DNA of 64,000 nucleotides from Streptomyces curacoi (GTDB lineage: Bacteria; Actinomycetota; Actinomycetes; Streptomycetales; Streptomycetaceae). A program made the position numbers and the translations under genes. Location of the stretch: positions 248,001-312,000 of the forward strand of contig NZ_KQ947988.1 of NCBI RefSeq assembly GCF_001513975.1. Direction: 5' to 3'. Under the pieces are notes generated by a model. It was not told where the DNA came from. It did not search any database and worked only from the letters and a program-made list of their open reading frames with translations. This document shows positions 1-8,152 of this stretch, one piece after another (the stretch's first letter is position 1; every line of letters begins with the position of its first letter).

Positions 1-894
1 AAGACCTACAAGCTGTACGTCGGCGGGAAGTTCCCGCGTTCCGAGAGCGGCCGGGTGTACGAGGTGACGGCGAAGACATCAGCCGCTGGCGCGGCGGGGA
101 AGGGCAACTGGCTGGCGAACGTACCGCTGTCGTCCCGCAAGGACGCCCGTGACGCGGTGGTCGCCGCCCGCAAGGCGTTCGGGGCGTGGTCGGGGGCGAC
201 GGCGTACAACCGCGGTCAGATCCTCTACCGCATCGCCGAGATGCTGGAGGGCCGGCGCGAGCAGTTCGTGCGCGAGGTCGCCGACGCCGAGGGGCTGTCG
301 AAGTCCAAGGCGGCGGCGGTCGTCGACGCCACGATCGACCGCTGGGTCCTGTACGCGGGCTGGACCGACAAGATCGCCCAGGTGGTCGGCGGCGGAAACC
401 CGGTCGCGGGACCCTTCTTCAACCTCTCCTCCCCCGAGCCGACCGGCGTGGTGGCCGTCCTGGCCCCCCAGGAGTCGTCCTTCCTGGGCCTGGTCTCGGT
501 CGTCGCCCCGGTGATCGCCACCGGCAACACGGCGGTCGTGATCGCCTCCGAGAAGTCCCCGCTCCCCGCCCTCTCCCTCGGCGAGGTCCTGGCCACCTCC
601 GACCTCCCCGGCGGTGTGGTCAACATCCTCTCCGGCCGTACGGCGGAGATCGCGACGCCCCTGGCCGCACACCAGGACGTCAACGCGATCGACCTCGCGG
701 GCGCCGACGACGTACTGGCGAAGGAGCTGGAGATCGCCGCGGCGGACAACCTCAAGCGCGTCCTTCGTCCACAGCCTGTGGACGAGGTCGACTGGTCGGC
801 GAAGCCGGGCATCGACCGTATGACGGCGTTCCTGGAGACGAAGACGGTCTGGCACCCGACAGGGTCGCTGGGCGCGTCCGGCTCGTCGTACTGA
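1..894 (+). CDS. Truncated aldehyde-dehydrogenase-like protein (5' end outside window)
   Basis: The reading frame is open from base 1, so the start lies upstream. About 297 residues are visible. The N-terminal part looks like an aldehyde dehydrogenase: YVGGKF near residue 7, then the helical NAD-domain segment and GVVAVLAPQESSFLGLV near residue 150. A full ALDH is about 480 residues and carries a catalytic cysteine near residue 300. Here the frame stops shortly after the NAD-binding half, and no GQxC-type cysteine motif is present. The usual KP(A/S)E cofactor segment reads ASEKSPL. The protein is therefore probably not an active dehydrogenase alone. It may partner a complete ALDH encoded just upstream, outside the window. 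The strong hairpin immediately downstream shows that the end is a real transcript end. Confidence 0.85.
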   Translation, partial: KTYKLYVGGKFPRSESGRVYEVTAKTSAAGAAGKGNWLANVPLSSRKDARDAVVAARKAFGAWSGATAYNRGQILYRIAEMLEGRREQFVREVADAEGLSKSKAAAVVDATIDRWVLYAGWTDKIAQVVGGGNPVAGPFFNLSSPEPTGVVAVLAPQESSFLGLVSVVAPVIATGNTAVVIASEKSPLPALSLGEVLATSDLPGGVVNILSGRTAEIATPLAAHQDVNAIDLAGADDVLAKELEIAAADNLKRVLRPQPVDEVDWSAKPGIDRMTAFLETKTVWHPTGSLGASGSSY

Positions 895-916
895 GGACCG
901 CCGGGCACCGAGACCG

Positions 917-958
917 GAGAGCCGCGCTTCCCCGCCGTCCAGGGGAAGCGCGGCTCTC
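917..958 (+). terminator. Hairpin terminator after the ALDH-like gene
   Basis: A perfect 17-bp inverted repeat (GAGAGCCGCGCTTCCCC and its complement) with an 8-nt loop starts 23 bp after the stop codon. There is no T tract, as is usual in Streptomyces. Confidence 0.85.
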
Positions 959-1084
959 TGCCGCCACCGTTGCACCACGCGGCGCAACCGCCCCGATACC
1001 CGACGTGTTCGAGGTGTGATGCGCGCATCAAAGCCGACCCGCGGGGTCGTTCCCCGGCCCGGCGATGCCTCACACTGGTGTCCC

Positions 1085-1720
1085 GTGAGTTCCCAACCGC
1101 CCATACCGACGCGAGTCGTGCTGCTCTGCGGCCCCTCCGGCTCCGGCAAGTCTCTTCTCGCGGCCCGCTCCGGGCTTCCCGTGCTGCGGCTCGACGACTT
1201 CTACAAAGAGGGCGACGACCCGACCCTGCCCCAGGTCCCCGGGAGCTCCGACATCGACTGGGACCACCCCGACTCGTGGGACGCCGACACGGCCGTGGCA
1301 GCGATCATGGAGCTGTGCCGCACCGGTCGTACGAACGTTCCGCTCTACGACATCTCGCTCAGCGCCCGCACCGGCGAGGAGGCCGTGGAGATCGGGCGGA
1401 CGCCGCTGTTCATCGCGGAGGGCATCTTCGCGGCCGAGATCGTCACACGCTGCCGGGAACTCGGTGTGCTGGCCGACGCGCTGTGCCTGAGCCGCGGTCC
1501 GGTCAAGACCTTCCGCCGCCGCTTCCTGCGCGACCTGAGGGAGGGCCGCAAGTCGGTGCCCTTCCTGCTGCGCCGCGGCTGGCGGCTGATGCGCCTGGAG
1601 CGCTCGATCATCGCCCGCCAGACCGCGCTCGGCGCCCACGCCTGCGACCGGGACGAGGCCCTCGGCCGCCTCACCGAGGCCGCGGCGGGCCGCTGCCCGG
1701 CGGCGACCCCGGCCACCTGA
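1085..1720 (+). CDS. Uridine kinase-like P-loop protein
   Basis: A 211-residue P-loop NTPase of the uridine kinase/phosphoribulokinase type. GPSGSGKS near residue 17 is the Walker A motif, LDDFYKEGDD is the lid/substrate region of uridine kinases, and DWDHPDSWD follows. Members phosphorylate uridine and cytidine to the monophosphates in pyrimidine salvage. The GTG at 1085 was chosen because the family begins just before the beta strand VVLLCGPSG. An upstream in-frame ATG at 1016 would add a tail with no resemblance to the family. Its place near nucleoside uptake genes fits salvage, but the substrate is inferred from the family only. Confidence 0.82.
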   Translation: MSSQPPIPTRVVLLCGPSGSGKSLLAARSGLPVLRLDDFYKEGDDPTLPQVPGSSDIDWDHPDSWDADTAVAAIMELCRTGRTNVPLYDISLSARTGEEAVEIGRTPLFIAEGIFAAEIVTRCRELGVLADALCLSRGPVKTFRRRFLRDLREGRKSVPFLLRRGWRLMRLERSIIARQTALGAHACDRDEALGRLTEAAAGRCPAATPAT

Positions 1721-1779
1721 ACGACCACGGCGCCTTCTCCGTCGTAGGACCGGAAACGGTCCCCGTGGGAAGGAAGCCA

Positions 1780-2130
1780 ATGACCGCTGCTCCCCAGACC
1801 GGCCGACGGCTGATCATGTCCGCGCTGCTCGTCGCGGCGGCCGTCGGCTGCGCGCAGGCGGGCGGCGCGGGCGGCGCGGCCGAGGCCTTGTGCGCGTACC
1901 TGGTGACGTACGACCATCGCACCTATCGGGACGTCGCGAACGTCGACTTCACCGTCGGGGAGAAGCTGGGCACCGCCACGATCCCGGAGTGCGACGACAC
2001 CCCGAACGACCCCGGGGACACCGTTCCCGAACGCAGGATCACCGCGTACGAGGTCGAGGGGATGGACCCGGCCGCCGCCATCGCCGTCGGCGACTCACCC
2101 GCCGAAGCGATCCTCATGAAGGTCCACTGA
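1780..2130 (+). CDS. Small secreted lipoprotein of unknown function
   Basis: A 116-residue product. The ATG at 1780 follows the ribosome site GGGAAGGA with good spacing. The N-terminus has a basic stretch, a hydrophobic segment (ALLVAAAVGC) and a lipobox cysteine near residue 25, so it should be exported and lipid-anchored. The mature part holds a second cysteine (IPEC) in a short acidic domain of about 80 residues. The family was not recognised. It lies 59 bp after the uridine-kinase-like gene on the same strand and may be co-transcribed. Confidence 0.75.
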   Translation: MTAAPQTGRRLIMSALLVAAAVGCAQAGGAGGAAEALCAYLVTYDHRTYRDVANVDFTVGEKLGTATIPECDDTPNDPGDTVPERRITAYEVEGMDPAAAIAVGDSPAEAILMKVH

Positions 2131-2141
2131 CCGCACAGCGA

Positions 2142-2180
2142 AGCGGGACTGGACGGACCCCCCGGCCCTCCAGCCCCGCT
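2142..2180. terminator. Bidirectional hairpin between convergent genes
   Basis: A 12-bp stem with one mismatch (AGCGGGACTGGA against TCCAGCCCCGCT) lies between the lipoprotein and sigQ, which converge. The next 110 bp carry further CCCCC/GGGGG hairpin-forming tracts, so read-through is probably blocked in both directions. Confidence 0.6.
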
Positions 2181-2300
2181 CTCGTTGCGCTCCCCGTTTC
2201 CCCCGTGGGGGAGCATCCCCCGCTGGTCCCCCGTGGGCCCCCCGGCCCCCGTGGGTCCCCCCACTTGCTACCGCTCCCCCGAGCGGCCCCCCCAGGACCT

Positions 2301-3110
2301 TCAGGCGACAAGCTCCCCGAAGGCGTCCTCCTCGTCACGGCCGAAGCTGAGGACCTCGTCCTCACGCAGCCGACGCAGCGACCGCCAGATGCTCGACTTC
2401 ACCGTGCCGACACTGATGTCGAGGATCTCCGCGATCTCCGGGTCGGTGCGGCCCTCGTAATAGCGCAGGACCAGCATCGTGCGCTGGAGTTCGGGCAGCC
2501 GGGCGAGCGCCTGCCACAGGACCGCGCGCAGCTCGGTGCCGCGCATCGCGTCCGTGTCGCCGGGCGTCTCCGGCAGTTCCTCGGTCGGGTATTCGTTCAG
2601 CTTGCGGCGGCGCCACGCGCTGATGTGCAGATTGGTCATCGTCCGCCGCAGGTAACCCCCGACGGCGGCCTTGTCGCTGATCCGGTCCCACGCCTTGTAC
2701 GTCGAGAACAGCGCGCTCTGGAGCAGGTCCTCGGCCTCGAACCGGTCCCCGGTCAGGTGGTAGGCGGTTGCGTACAGGGAGGCGCGGCGCTCCTGGACGT
2801 AGGCGGTGAACTCCGCCTCCGACAGCGAGCGACGCCGCTCCCCCGAGTCCTCCCTGTACGCGGCTCCCCCGACCGTACCCATAGCGGCTACCGCCGCGGG
2901 CTCCCCCGTGAAACCGTCAACCACCGTCATGTACGCGGTGTGCTGACGCCCGGTGCCGCGAGCGCACCCCCGCCCTCCCCCGAGCTCGCGGCTTCGTTCG
3001 AGCAGGGAGGTGGCCCCATCGGCACCGGACTTCTCCGAACCCCGGCCCCCGTGCACGTCGTGCAGACGCGTGATCACTGCGCTGGTGCTGTTGCTGTGCA
3101 GCGTGTTCAT
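2301..3110 (-). CDS. sigQ: SigE-family ECF sigma factor SigQ
   Basis: A 269-residue ECF sigma factor. Region 2 (LYATAYHLTGDRFEAEDLLQ) and region 4 (LPELQRTMLVLRYYEGRTD, then the helix-turn-helix EIAEILDISVGTVKSSI) are both clear. A long, low-complexity N-terminal extension (about 95 residues) precedes region 2. The ATG at 3110 follows a GGGGGG ribosome site. Its position, divergent from afsQ1, matches S. coelicolor sigQ. There SigQ is reported to act with AfsQ1/Q2 in balancing antibiotic production and development under nitrogen or glutamate stress. No anti-sigma gene lies beside it. The long N-terminus may itself be regulatory (inference). Confidence 0.9.
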   Translation of the reverse strand: MNTLHSNSTSAVITRLHDVHGGRGSEKSGADGATSLLERSRELGGGRGCARGTGRQHTAYMTVVDGFTGEPAAVAAMGTVGGAAYREDSGERRRSLSEAEFTAYVQERRASLYATAYHLTGDRFEAEDLLQSALFSTYKAWDRISDKAAVGGYLRRTMTNLHISAWRRRKLNEYPTEELPETPGDTDAMRGTELRAVLWQALARLPELQRTMLVLRYYEGRTDPEIAEILDISVGTVKSSIWRSLRRLREDEVLSFGRDEEDAFGELVA

Positions 3111-3229
3111 CTCGCGCCCCCCGTCGTGGACTTCCGGTGTTCTGCTCGGTCGTGCTGCTTGGTGCGGCTTGCTGTCCTGCCTGTGCCGAAAAGCTTGCCC
3201 GGGCACCTTCATGGCCGTGTCCGCCGACT

Positions 3230-3245
3230 GTCACAGACCTGTCAC
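3230..3245. promoter_or_regulatory. AfsQ1 binding box in the sigQ-afsQ1 spacer
   Basis: GTCAC-AGACCT-GTCAC is an exact match to the published AfsQ1 consensus GTnAC-n6-GTnAC. It lies 120 bp upstream of sigQ and 128 bp upstream of afsQ1, so bound AfsQ1 could control both genes. A further CGTACAG direct repeat lies nearer afsQ1, around 3320-3335. Confidence 0.8.
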
Positions 3246-3373
3246 AGGGCCCCGCTCGCAGGTCCCCCTCAGGTGGGGGACAGCGCGGACACGGTCATGA
3301 GCGCTACGTGCGCGTATCCGTACAGCTCGTACAGGTGTCGAAACCCCGCCCCGCATGGGCCAGAATGAGCCCC

Positions 3374-4051
3374 GTGCCTTCCCTGTTGCTGATCGAGGAC
3401 GACGACGCCATCCGTACGGCCCTGGAGCTCTCACTGACGCGCCAGGGACACCGTGTGGCCACCGCTGCCACCGGCGAGGACGGCCTGAAGCTGCTGCGTG
3501 AGCAGCGGCCGGACCTGATCGTGCTGGACGTGATGCTGCCCGGCATCGACGGGTTCGAGGTGTGCCGCCGCATCCGGCGCACCGACCAGCTGCCGATCAT
3601 CCTGCTGACGGCGCGCAGCGACGACATCGATGTGGTCGTCGGCCTGGAGTCGGGCGCCGACGACTACGTCGTCAAACCGGTCCAGGGGCGGGTCCTCGAC
3701 GCCCGTATCCGCGCCGTGCTGCGGCGCGGGGAGCGGGAGTCGAACGACGCGGCGACCTTCGGCAGCCTGGTCATCGACCGCGCCGCGATGACCGTCACGA
3801 AGAACGGCGAGGACCTCCAGCTGACCCCGACCGAGCTGCGCCTGCTGCTCGAACTGAGTCGCCGCCCGGGACAGGCACTCTCCCGCCAGCAGCTGCTGCG
3901 CCTGGTCTGGGAGCACGACTACCTCGGCGACTCCCGCCTCGTGGACGCCTGCGTCCAGCGGCTGCGCGCCAAGGTCGAGGACGTCCCGTCGTCCCCGACG
4001 CTGATCCGTACCGTCCGTGGTGTCGGCTACCGCCTGGACGCGCCTCAGTGA
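3374..4051 (+). CDS. afsQ1: OmpR-family response regulator AfsQ1
   Basis: A 225-residue OmpR-family regulator. The receiver domain has the acidic pocket IEDDD (residues 7-11), the phospho-acceptor Asp52 in LIVLDVMLPG, a conserved Thr (LLTAR) and Lys (DDYVVKPV). The winged-helix DNA-binding domain begins near residue 130 (LQLTPTELRLLLEL) and ends in RTVRGVGYRL. The GTG at 3374 gives the length known for AfsQ1. An ATG at 3365 in the same frame would add three residues. The stop overlaps the GTG of afsQ2 (GTGA), so the pair is translationally coupled. In S. coelicolor it activates actinorhodin, RED, CDA and coelimycin pathway genes and represses nitrogen assimilation genes. Confidence 0.95.
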   Translation: MPSLLLIEDDDAIRTALELSLTRQGHRVATAATGEDGLKLLREQRPDLIVLDVMLPGIDGFEVCRRIRRTDQLPIILLTARSDDIDVVVGLESGADDYVVKPVQGRVLDARIRAVLRRGERESNDAATFGSLVIDRAAMTVTKNGEDLQLTPTELRLLLELSRRPGQALSRQQLLRLVWEHDYLGDSRLVDACVQRLRAKVEDVPSSPTLIRTVRGVGYRLDAPQ

Positions 4052-5619
4052 CACAGGCACGAGGGGGTTTGCGCGGCTGGGCCGCGACACGCAAGGGAGT
4101 CTGGTCGCGGCTGCGCTTCACCAGTCTGCGGCTGCGGCTCGTGGTCGTCTTCGGCCTGGTGGCGCTCACCGCCGCCGTGTCCGCTTCCGGCATCGCCTAC
4201 TGGCTCAACCGCGAGGCGGTCCTCACCCGTACCCAGGACGCGGTACTGCGCGACTTCCAGCAGGAGATGCAGACCCGCGCGGGCCTGCTCCCCGAGGAAC
4301 CCACACAGGACGAACTGCAGCACACCGCGGGCCAGATGGCCAACAGCAGCCAGCGCTTCAGCGTGCTGCTCGTCGCCGAGGACGTCGACGGCAGCCCTGT
4401 GTACGGCAGTTCCGGCGGCCTGGACGGCTTCACGCTCGCCGACGTGCCCGGGTCGCTGCGCGAGGCGGTGAACAAGAAGCAGAAGGTCACCTCCACCGAG
4501 AAGTCCGAGTACCGCCTCTACTGGCAGCGGATCGTGGAGGACGACACGCCCTACCTGGTCGCCGGCACCAAGGTGATGGGCGGCGGCCCGACCGGCTACA
4601 TGCTCAAGTCCCTGGAGCCCGAGGCCAAGGACCTCAACTCCCTGGCCTGGTCGCTGGGCATCGCCACCGGCCTCGCCCTGATCGGCTCGGCACTGCTCGC
4701 GCAGGCCGCCGCCACGACCGTACTGAAGCCCGTGCAGCGCCTCGGTGTCGCGGCCCGCCGGCTCGGCGAGGGCAAGCTGGACACCCGGCTGCGCGTCTCC
4801 GGCACCGACGAACTCGCCGACCTCTCCCGGACCTTCAACAAGGCCGCCGAGGCGCTGGAGAAGCGCGTCGCCGACATGGCCGGCCGGGACGAGGCGTCCC
4901 GGCGCTTCGTCGCCGACATGTCCCACGAACTGCGTACGCCGCTCACCGCGATCACCGCCGTCACCGAGGTCCTGGAGGAGGAGCTGGAGGCGGAGTCCGG
5001 CTCCATGGACCCCATGATCGAACCCGCCGTACGCCTCGTCGTCAGCGAGACGCGCCGCCTGAACGACCTGGTCGAGAACCTGATGGAGGTCACCCGCTTC
5101 GACGCGGGCACGGCCCGCCTGGTCCTGGACGACGTCGACCTCGCCGACCAGATCACCGCCTGCATCGACGCCCGGGCCTGGCTCGACGCGGTCGACCTCG
5201 ACGCCGAGCGCGGCATCATGGCCCGCCTGGACCCGCGCCGCCTGGACGTCATCCTGGCCAACCTCATCGGCAACGCGCTCAAGCACGGCGGCTCGCCGGT
5301 ACGGGTCTCGGTCCGTGCGGCGGACGACTCGATAGTGATCGAGGTACAGGACCACGGCCCCGGCATCCCCGAGGACGTCCTCCCGCACGTCTTCGACCGG
5401 TTCTACAAGGCCAGCGCCTCCCGCCCCCGCTCCGAGGGCAGCGGCCTGGGCCTGTCCATCGCCCTGGAGAACGCCCATATCCACGGCGGCGAGATCACCG
5501 CCGCCAACTCCCCCGAGGGCGGCGCGGTGTTCACCCTGCGGCTGCCCCGGGACGCGTCGGAGCTGGCGGAACAGACGAACGGGAACGAGGACAAGGGTGC
5601 CAAGAAGGGGGACGCCTGA
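4048..5619 (+). CDS. afsQ2: Sensor histidine kinase AfsQ2
   Basis: A 523-residue membrane sensor kinase. A first membrane helix lies near residues 33-55 (LVVVFGLVALTAAV). An extracytoplasmic sensor loop runs to about 205, and a second helix (WSLGIATGLALIGSALLA) follows. The HAMP linker covers about 225-280. The HisKA dimerisation domain has His293 in DMSHELRTPLTA. The ATPase domain has an N box (NLIGNALKHGG), G1 (DHGPGIPEDV) and G2 (GSGLGLSIA). It should autophosphorylate and pass phosphate to AfsQ1, encoded immediately upstream with a 4-base overlap. The tail after the kinase domain is short and highly charged. The ligand cannot be read from the sequence. Confidence 0.95.
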   Translation: MTQARGGLRGWAATRKGVWSRLRFTSLRLRLVVVFGLVALTAAVSASGIAYWLNREAVLTRTQDAVLRDFQQEMQTRAGLLPEEPTQDELQHTAGQMANSSQRFSVLLVAEDVDGSPVYGSSGGLDGFTLADVPGSLREAVNKKQKVTSTEKSEYRLYWQRIVEDDTPYLVAGTKVMGGGPTGYMLKSLEPEAKDLNSLAWSLGIATGLALIGSALLAQAAATTVLKPVQRLGVAARRLGEGKLDTRLRVSGTDELADLSRTFNKAAEALEKRVADMAGRDEASRRFVADMSHELRTPLTAITAVTEVLEEELEAESGSMDPMIEPAVRLVVSETRRLNDLVENLMEVTRFDAGTARLVLDDVDLADQITACIDARAWLDAVDLDAERGIMARLDPRRLDVILANLIGNALKHGGSPVRVSVRAADDSIVIEVQDHGPGIPEDVLPHVFDRFYKASASRPRSEGSGLGLSIALENAHIHGGEITAANSPEGGAVFTLRLPRDASELAEQTNGNEDKGAKKGDA

Positions 5620-5638
5620 TGCCGGAGAGGGACGCCCG

Positions 5639-6253
5639 ATGAACGTACGCGGCGCAGGCCGCCTTCTGGCGTTCTCCGGGCTGGCCGCCGCCCTGCTGAC
5701 CGGCTGCGGCATACGGCCCACGGAGGTACCGACCGACTTCGGCCCCGCTCCCTCGCGCGTGCGCTGCTCGCTCTCCGAACCGCAGGTGTCACCGCAGGCC
5801 ACTCGCGGACTGCCCGTGCAGGTGTTCCTGCTGTGCGGCTCGCAGTTGGTGGCCGTCGAGCGCACGGTACGCGTGCCCGACGGTACGGCGGACTCGGCAC
5901 GGCGGGTGCTGGTGGCTCAGGGCCTGCTCGACGAGTTGGAGGCGACGCCGTCGGCCGACGAGAAGGAGGCCGGCTACACCACGGACGTGCGCGGCGCCAT
6001 GAGCGTGAGCGGCCCCCGCCCCGGCGACCCCGACGAGACACTGCGCCTGAGCACCCCGCCCAAGGACCTCACGTCGTACGCCCTCGCCCAGATCGTCTGC
6101 ACCTTCTCGGACTCGACGGCGGCCGAGGGCGACGGCTCGGTGATCCTGGGCGGCCCGACCGGCGAGCCCCTGCGCCGCTACGAGTGCACGGACGAGGTCC
6201 GCACCAGACCGGGCAGCAACGAGCCTCCGTCGACGGACATCACGGACGGCTGA
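5639..6253 (+). CDS. Lipoprotein of the afsQ operon
   Basis: A 204-residue product that starts 20 bp after afsQ2, with the ribosome site GGAGAGGGA ahead of the ATG. The signal peptide ends in LLTGC (Cys near residue 23), a clear lipobox. The mature domain holds four further cysteines in VRCSL, LLCGS, IVCTF and YECTD, which may form two disulphides outside the membrane. It resembles the short GerMN-type lipoproteins found beside Streptomyces sensor kinases, but that assignment is tentative. Its conserved place after afsQ2 suggests it modulates or feeds the sensor (inference). Confidence 0.85.
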   Translation: MNVRGAGRLLAFSGLAAALLTGCGIRPTEVPTDFGPAPSRVRCSLSEPQVSPQATRGLPVQVFLLCGSQLVAVERTVRVPDGTADSARRVLVAQGLLDELEATPSADEKEAGYTTDVRGAMSVSGPRPGDPDETLRLSTPPKDLTSYALAQIVCTFSDSTAAEGDGSVILGGPTGEPLRRYECTDEVRTRPGSNEPPSTDITDG

Positions 6254-6330
6254 GGCCACCAAGAAGCGCGTACGGCCACGCCCCGGGGCGCACCCCCGCG
6301 GCGCGGCAGCCGCGTACGGCGGGAAGGGGA

Positions 6331-6428
6331 CGTGTCGGGGGGTGTCCGCCCGCAGTGACCGGCGTCAACACGCGGCACCTCTTGGCCTAAGGGGGCCGCC
6401 GGTCCGAGGACGGACACCCCCCGGCGCG
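6331..6428. other. Large nested hairpin, candidate structured RNA or complex terminator
   Basis: The gene-free 6254-6628 stretch holds a strong nested fold. The outer stem pairs 6331-6348 with 6411-6428: 13 perfect base pairs, extended to 18 with two G-U pairs. Inside, GACCGGCG near 6357 pairs with CGCCGGTC near 6397, then GCGGC with GCCGC, then CCTCTT with AAGGGG. That makes four stacked stems in 98 nt. It lies 78 bp after the afsQ operon and 200 bp before the VanZ-like gene. It could simply terminate afsQ transcripts. The internal architecture is more elaborate than the plain hairpins elsewhere in the window. The rest of the spacer is C-rich with nothing else recognisable. Confidence 0.55.
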
Positions 6429-6628
6429 GCCCCGACCCACAAACCCACCGCAGGCGCTACGCGCACCCCCACCCCACCCCCACAGGCCGCCGCAGGCATT
6501 CGCACGCGAACCCCCACGCACCCGCACAAGGCATCCCGGCCCCACCCCCACCGTGTGTGGCGGACACCTCACACCCCGATACGCCACGCCCCGGAACCGA
6601 TCCCGCCGGGGGGCGCGTCTAGGGGGGC

Positions 6629-7180
6629 GTGCAGCGTCAAGGCTCCATCGGCGGCAGCGCCGCGATCCGCATCCGTGCGACGGGGGGTGTCCTCCTGGTC
6701 GCACACCTGGCGTTCGTCGCCTGGCTCACGCTGCGCCCCCTGGACGTCCCCTGGGTGATGCCCGCCAACCTGCGGCCGTTCGCCGGGATCAGAGCGGACA
6801 TGGCGCTGGGCTGGCAGGAGGCCGCCCGGCGCATCGCCGAGGGGCTCGGCCTGCTCGCCCCGCTGGGGGTGCTGATCCCGATGGCGCACGGCAGGCTCAG
6901 CGTCTCCCCGCTCGGCTCGCTGGTCCGCACGGTCGCCGCCGGCGCCCTGATCTCCCTGGGCATCGAGCTGTTGCAAACCGGCGTACCGGGCCAGGTCGTA
7001 GACGTCGACTCGCTGCTGCTGAACACACTCGGCGTGGCCCTGACGCACACCATGGTCGTCCCCGCGGCCCGCGCCGGGCTCCGTCGCAGGTCCGAGCGCG
7101 CACACCGGGCGACCGTCCCCCAGGAGGAGCCCGCTCAGGGTCGGACCCCGACGATTCCCAGGGTCGGGATAGCTCCATAG
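6629..7180 (+). CDS. VanZ-like membrane protein
   Basis: A 183-residue membrane protein with a VanZ-family core. The first helix contains AHLAFVAWLTL. NLRPFAGI follows, then LLAPLGVLIPM, the helix ISLGIELLQTG and the signature VDVDSLLLNTLGVAL. VanZ-like proteins confer low-level teicoplanin resistance in enterococci, but most actinobacterial members have no known function. The GTG at 6629 follows AGGGGGG very closely. The tail after the last helix is basic and proline-rich. Confidence 0.82.
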   Translation: MQRQGSIGGSAAIRIRATGGVLLVAHLAFVAWLTLRPLDVPWVMPANLRPFAGIRADMALGWQEAARRIAEGLGLLAPLGVLIPMAHGRLSVSPLGSLVRTVAAGALISLGIELLQTGVPGQVVDVDSLLLNTLGVALTHTMVVPAARAGLRRRSERAHRATVPQEEPAQGRTPTIPRVGIAP

Positions 7181-7286
7181 AGTGACGCTTTGCCCGCTTC
7201 GTCGCCGTAGCGTGGATGTCAGATGAGGCACCCACCCGGAAGGCCCACAAGGGCCCTTCGGCCGACGCTCGCGAAGGAGCCGCACC

Positions 7287-7496
7287 ATGACCGCGCTCGC
7301 CCGACCCACCCACGGCCGCATGATCGGCGGAGTGTGCGCCGCGCTTGCACGGCGCTTCGGCACCTCCGCGACGACGATGCGCGTGATCTTCCTGGTCTCC
7401 TGTCTGCTCCCGGGCCCGCAGTTCCTGCTCTACATAGCCCTGTGGATCCTGCTCCCCTCGGAGGACAAGGCGCACAAGGCACGCACGGCCTGGTAA
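7287..7496 (+). CDS. PspC-domain membrane protein
   Basis: A 69-residue protein that is essentially one PspC domain: RMIGGVCAALARRFGTSATTMRV is typed here in part as RMIGGVCAALARRF, followed by a membrane segment (FLLYIALWILLP). The ribosome site GAAGGAG precedes the ATG. Short stand-alone PspC proteins are common in actinobacteria and are linked to envelope stress, but this one has no assigned role. It is a single-gene unit with its own terminator. Confidence 0.88.
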   Translation: MTALARPTHGRMIGGVCAALARRFGTSATTMRVIFLVSCLLPGPQFLLYIALWILLPSEDKAHKARTAW

Positions 7497-7503
7497 GCCA
7501 CCC

Positions 7504-7548
7504 CCGTACGCAGACACTCCGTACGCGCACACGCCGTACGCACACACG
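7504..7548. repeat. Three tandem 15-bp repeats
   Basis: Three copies of CCGTACGCACACACG, with two to three substitutions between copies, run head to tail. They start just after the PspC-domain gene and end in its terminator stem. No reading frame uses them. Confidence 0.8.
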
Positions 7549-7591
7549 CCGCTGGGGCGCACCCCGTGCACAAGGGCGCGCCCCAGCGGCG
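7547..7591. terminator. Terminator between convergent genes
   Basis: A perfect 14-bp stem (CGCCGCTGGGGCGC with its complement) around a 17-nt loop, between the PspC-domain gene and the small secreted protein gene on the opposite strand. It could serve both. Confidence 0.85.
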
Positions 7592-7644
7592 CTGTTTCGG
7601 CAAGGCGGGCTCACCTAAGAGGCAGGCCCGACCAAGAGGCGGGC

Positions 7645-8013
7645 TCAGCCGAGCGGAGCGCCGGCCGTGGGCAGACCCTGGGTGGGCAGACCCTGCAGCG
7701 GCAGACCGCCGAGCAGACCGCCGGCCACCGCGGACTGACCCCCGGCGACCGCCTGCTCGGCAGCCGGCTGCGCGGCGGCCAGCCCGGTGGTGACCGCCTC
7801 CTGCCCCTGGGTCAGCCCAGCGGTGGCACCGGCGGCGGCACCCGGCGCCGACTGGGCCAGGTTCTCGGCCGGGAGGGTCTTGGTGACGGAGTCCAGCGCC
7901 GCGCCGGCGGCCTCCGGGGAGACCGGCACGGCGTTCGCGGCGCCCGCACCCGCGGCGGCGAAGGCGGCACCGAGGGCGGCGACACCGAGGGTCTTGGCAG
8001 CAGACTGCTTCAT
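7645..8013 (-). CDS. Small alanine-rich secreted protein
   Basis: A 122-residue product. The ATG at 8013 follows GAGGA at 9 nt. The signal peptide is typical (MKQSAAKTLGVAALG start, AGAANAV cleavage region). The mature part is almost entirely Ala/Gly/Gln/Leu and ends in a short repeat, GLPLQGLPTQGLPTAG. There is no cysteine, so it is neither a lipoprotein nor a chaplin. Some databases carry such proteins under unrelated names. No function is known. The tail repeats suggest a surface or matrix role (inference). Confidence 0.78.
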   Translation of the reverse strand: MKQSAAKTLGVAALGAAFAAAGAGAANAVPVSPEAAGAALDSVTKTLPAENLAQSAPGAAAGATAGLTQGQEAVTTGLAAAQPAAEQAVAGGQSAVAGGLLGGLPLQGLPTQGLPTAGAPLG

Positions 8014-8152
8014 GAAAATGCGTCCTCGAAATTGGTTAACGGGGATGTGAGCGGTCCACGACCGTAAACACGCCCAGCACCCCGCCGCAAACATCGAAAT
8101 GCGAACGGATTGTGAATGCCGCCCGCATTCGATCTGCACAAAGGACTCCAGG

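Noticed and set aside
79..1149. A 356-codon minus-strand frame over the ALDH-like gene
   Set aside because: Arg/Gly/Val-rich antisense shadow with no domain; the plus-strand frame has clear ALDH motifs.
3305..3318. CTACGTGCGCGTAT as a further nucleoside-type operator
   Set aside because: The spacing of the two halves differs from CTACGCGCGTAG and the location, before afsQ1, has no nucleoside link.
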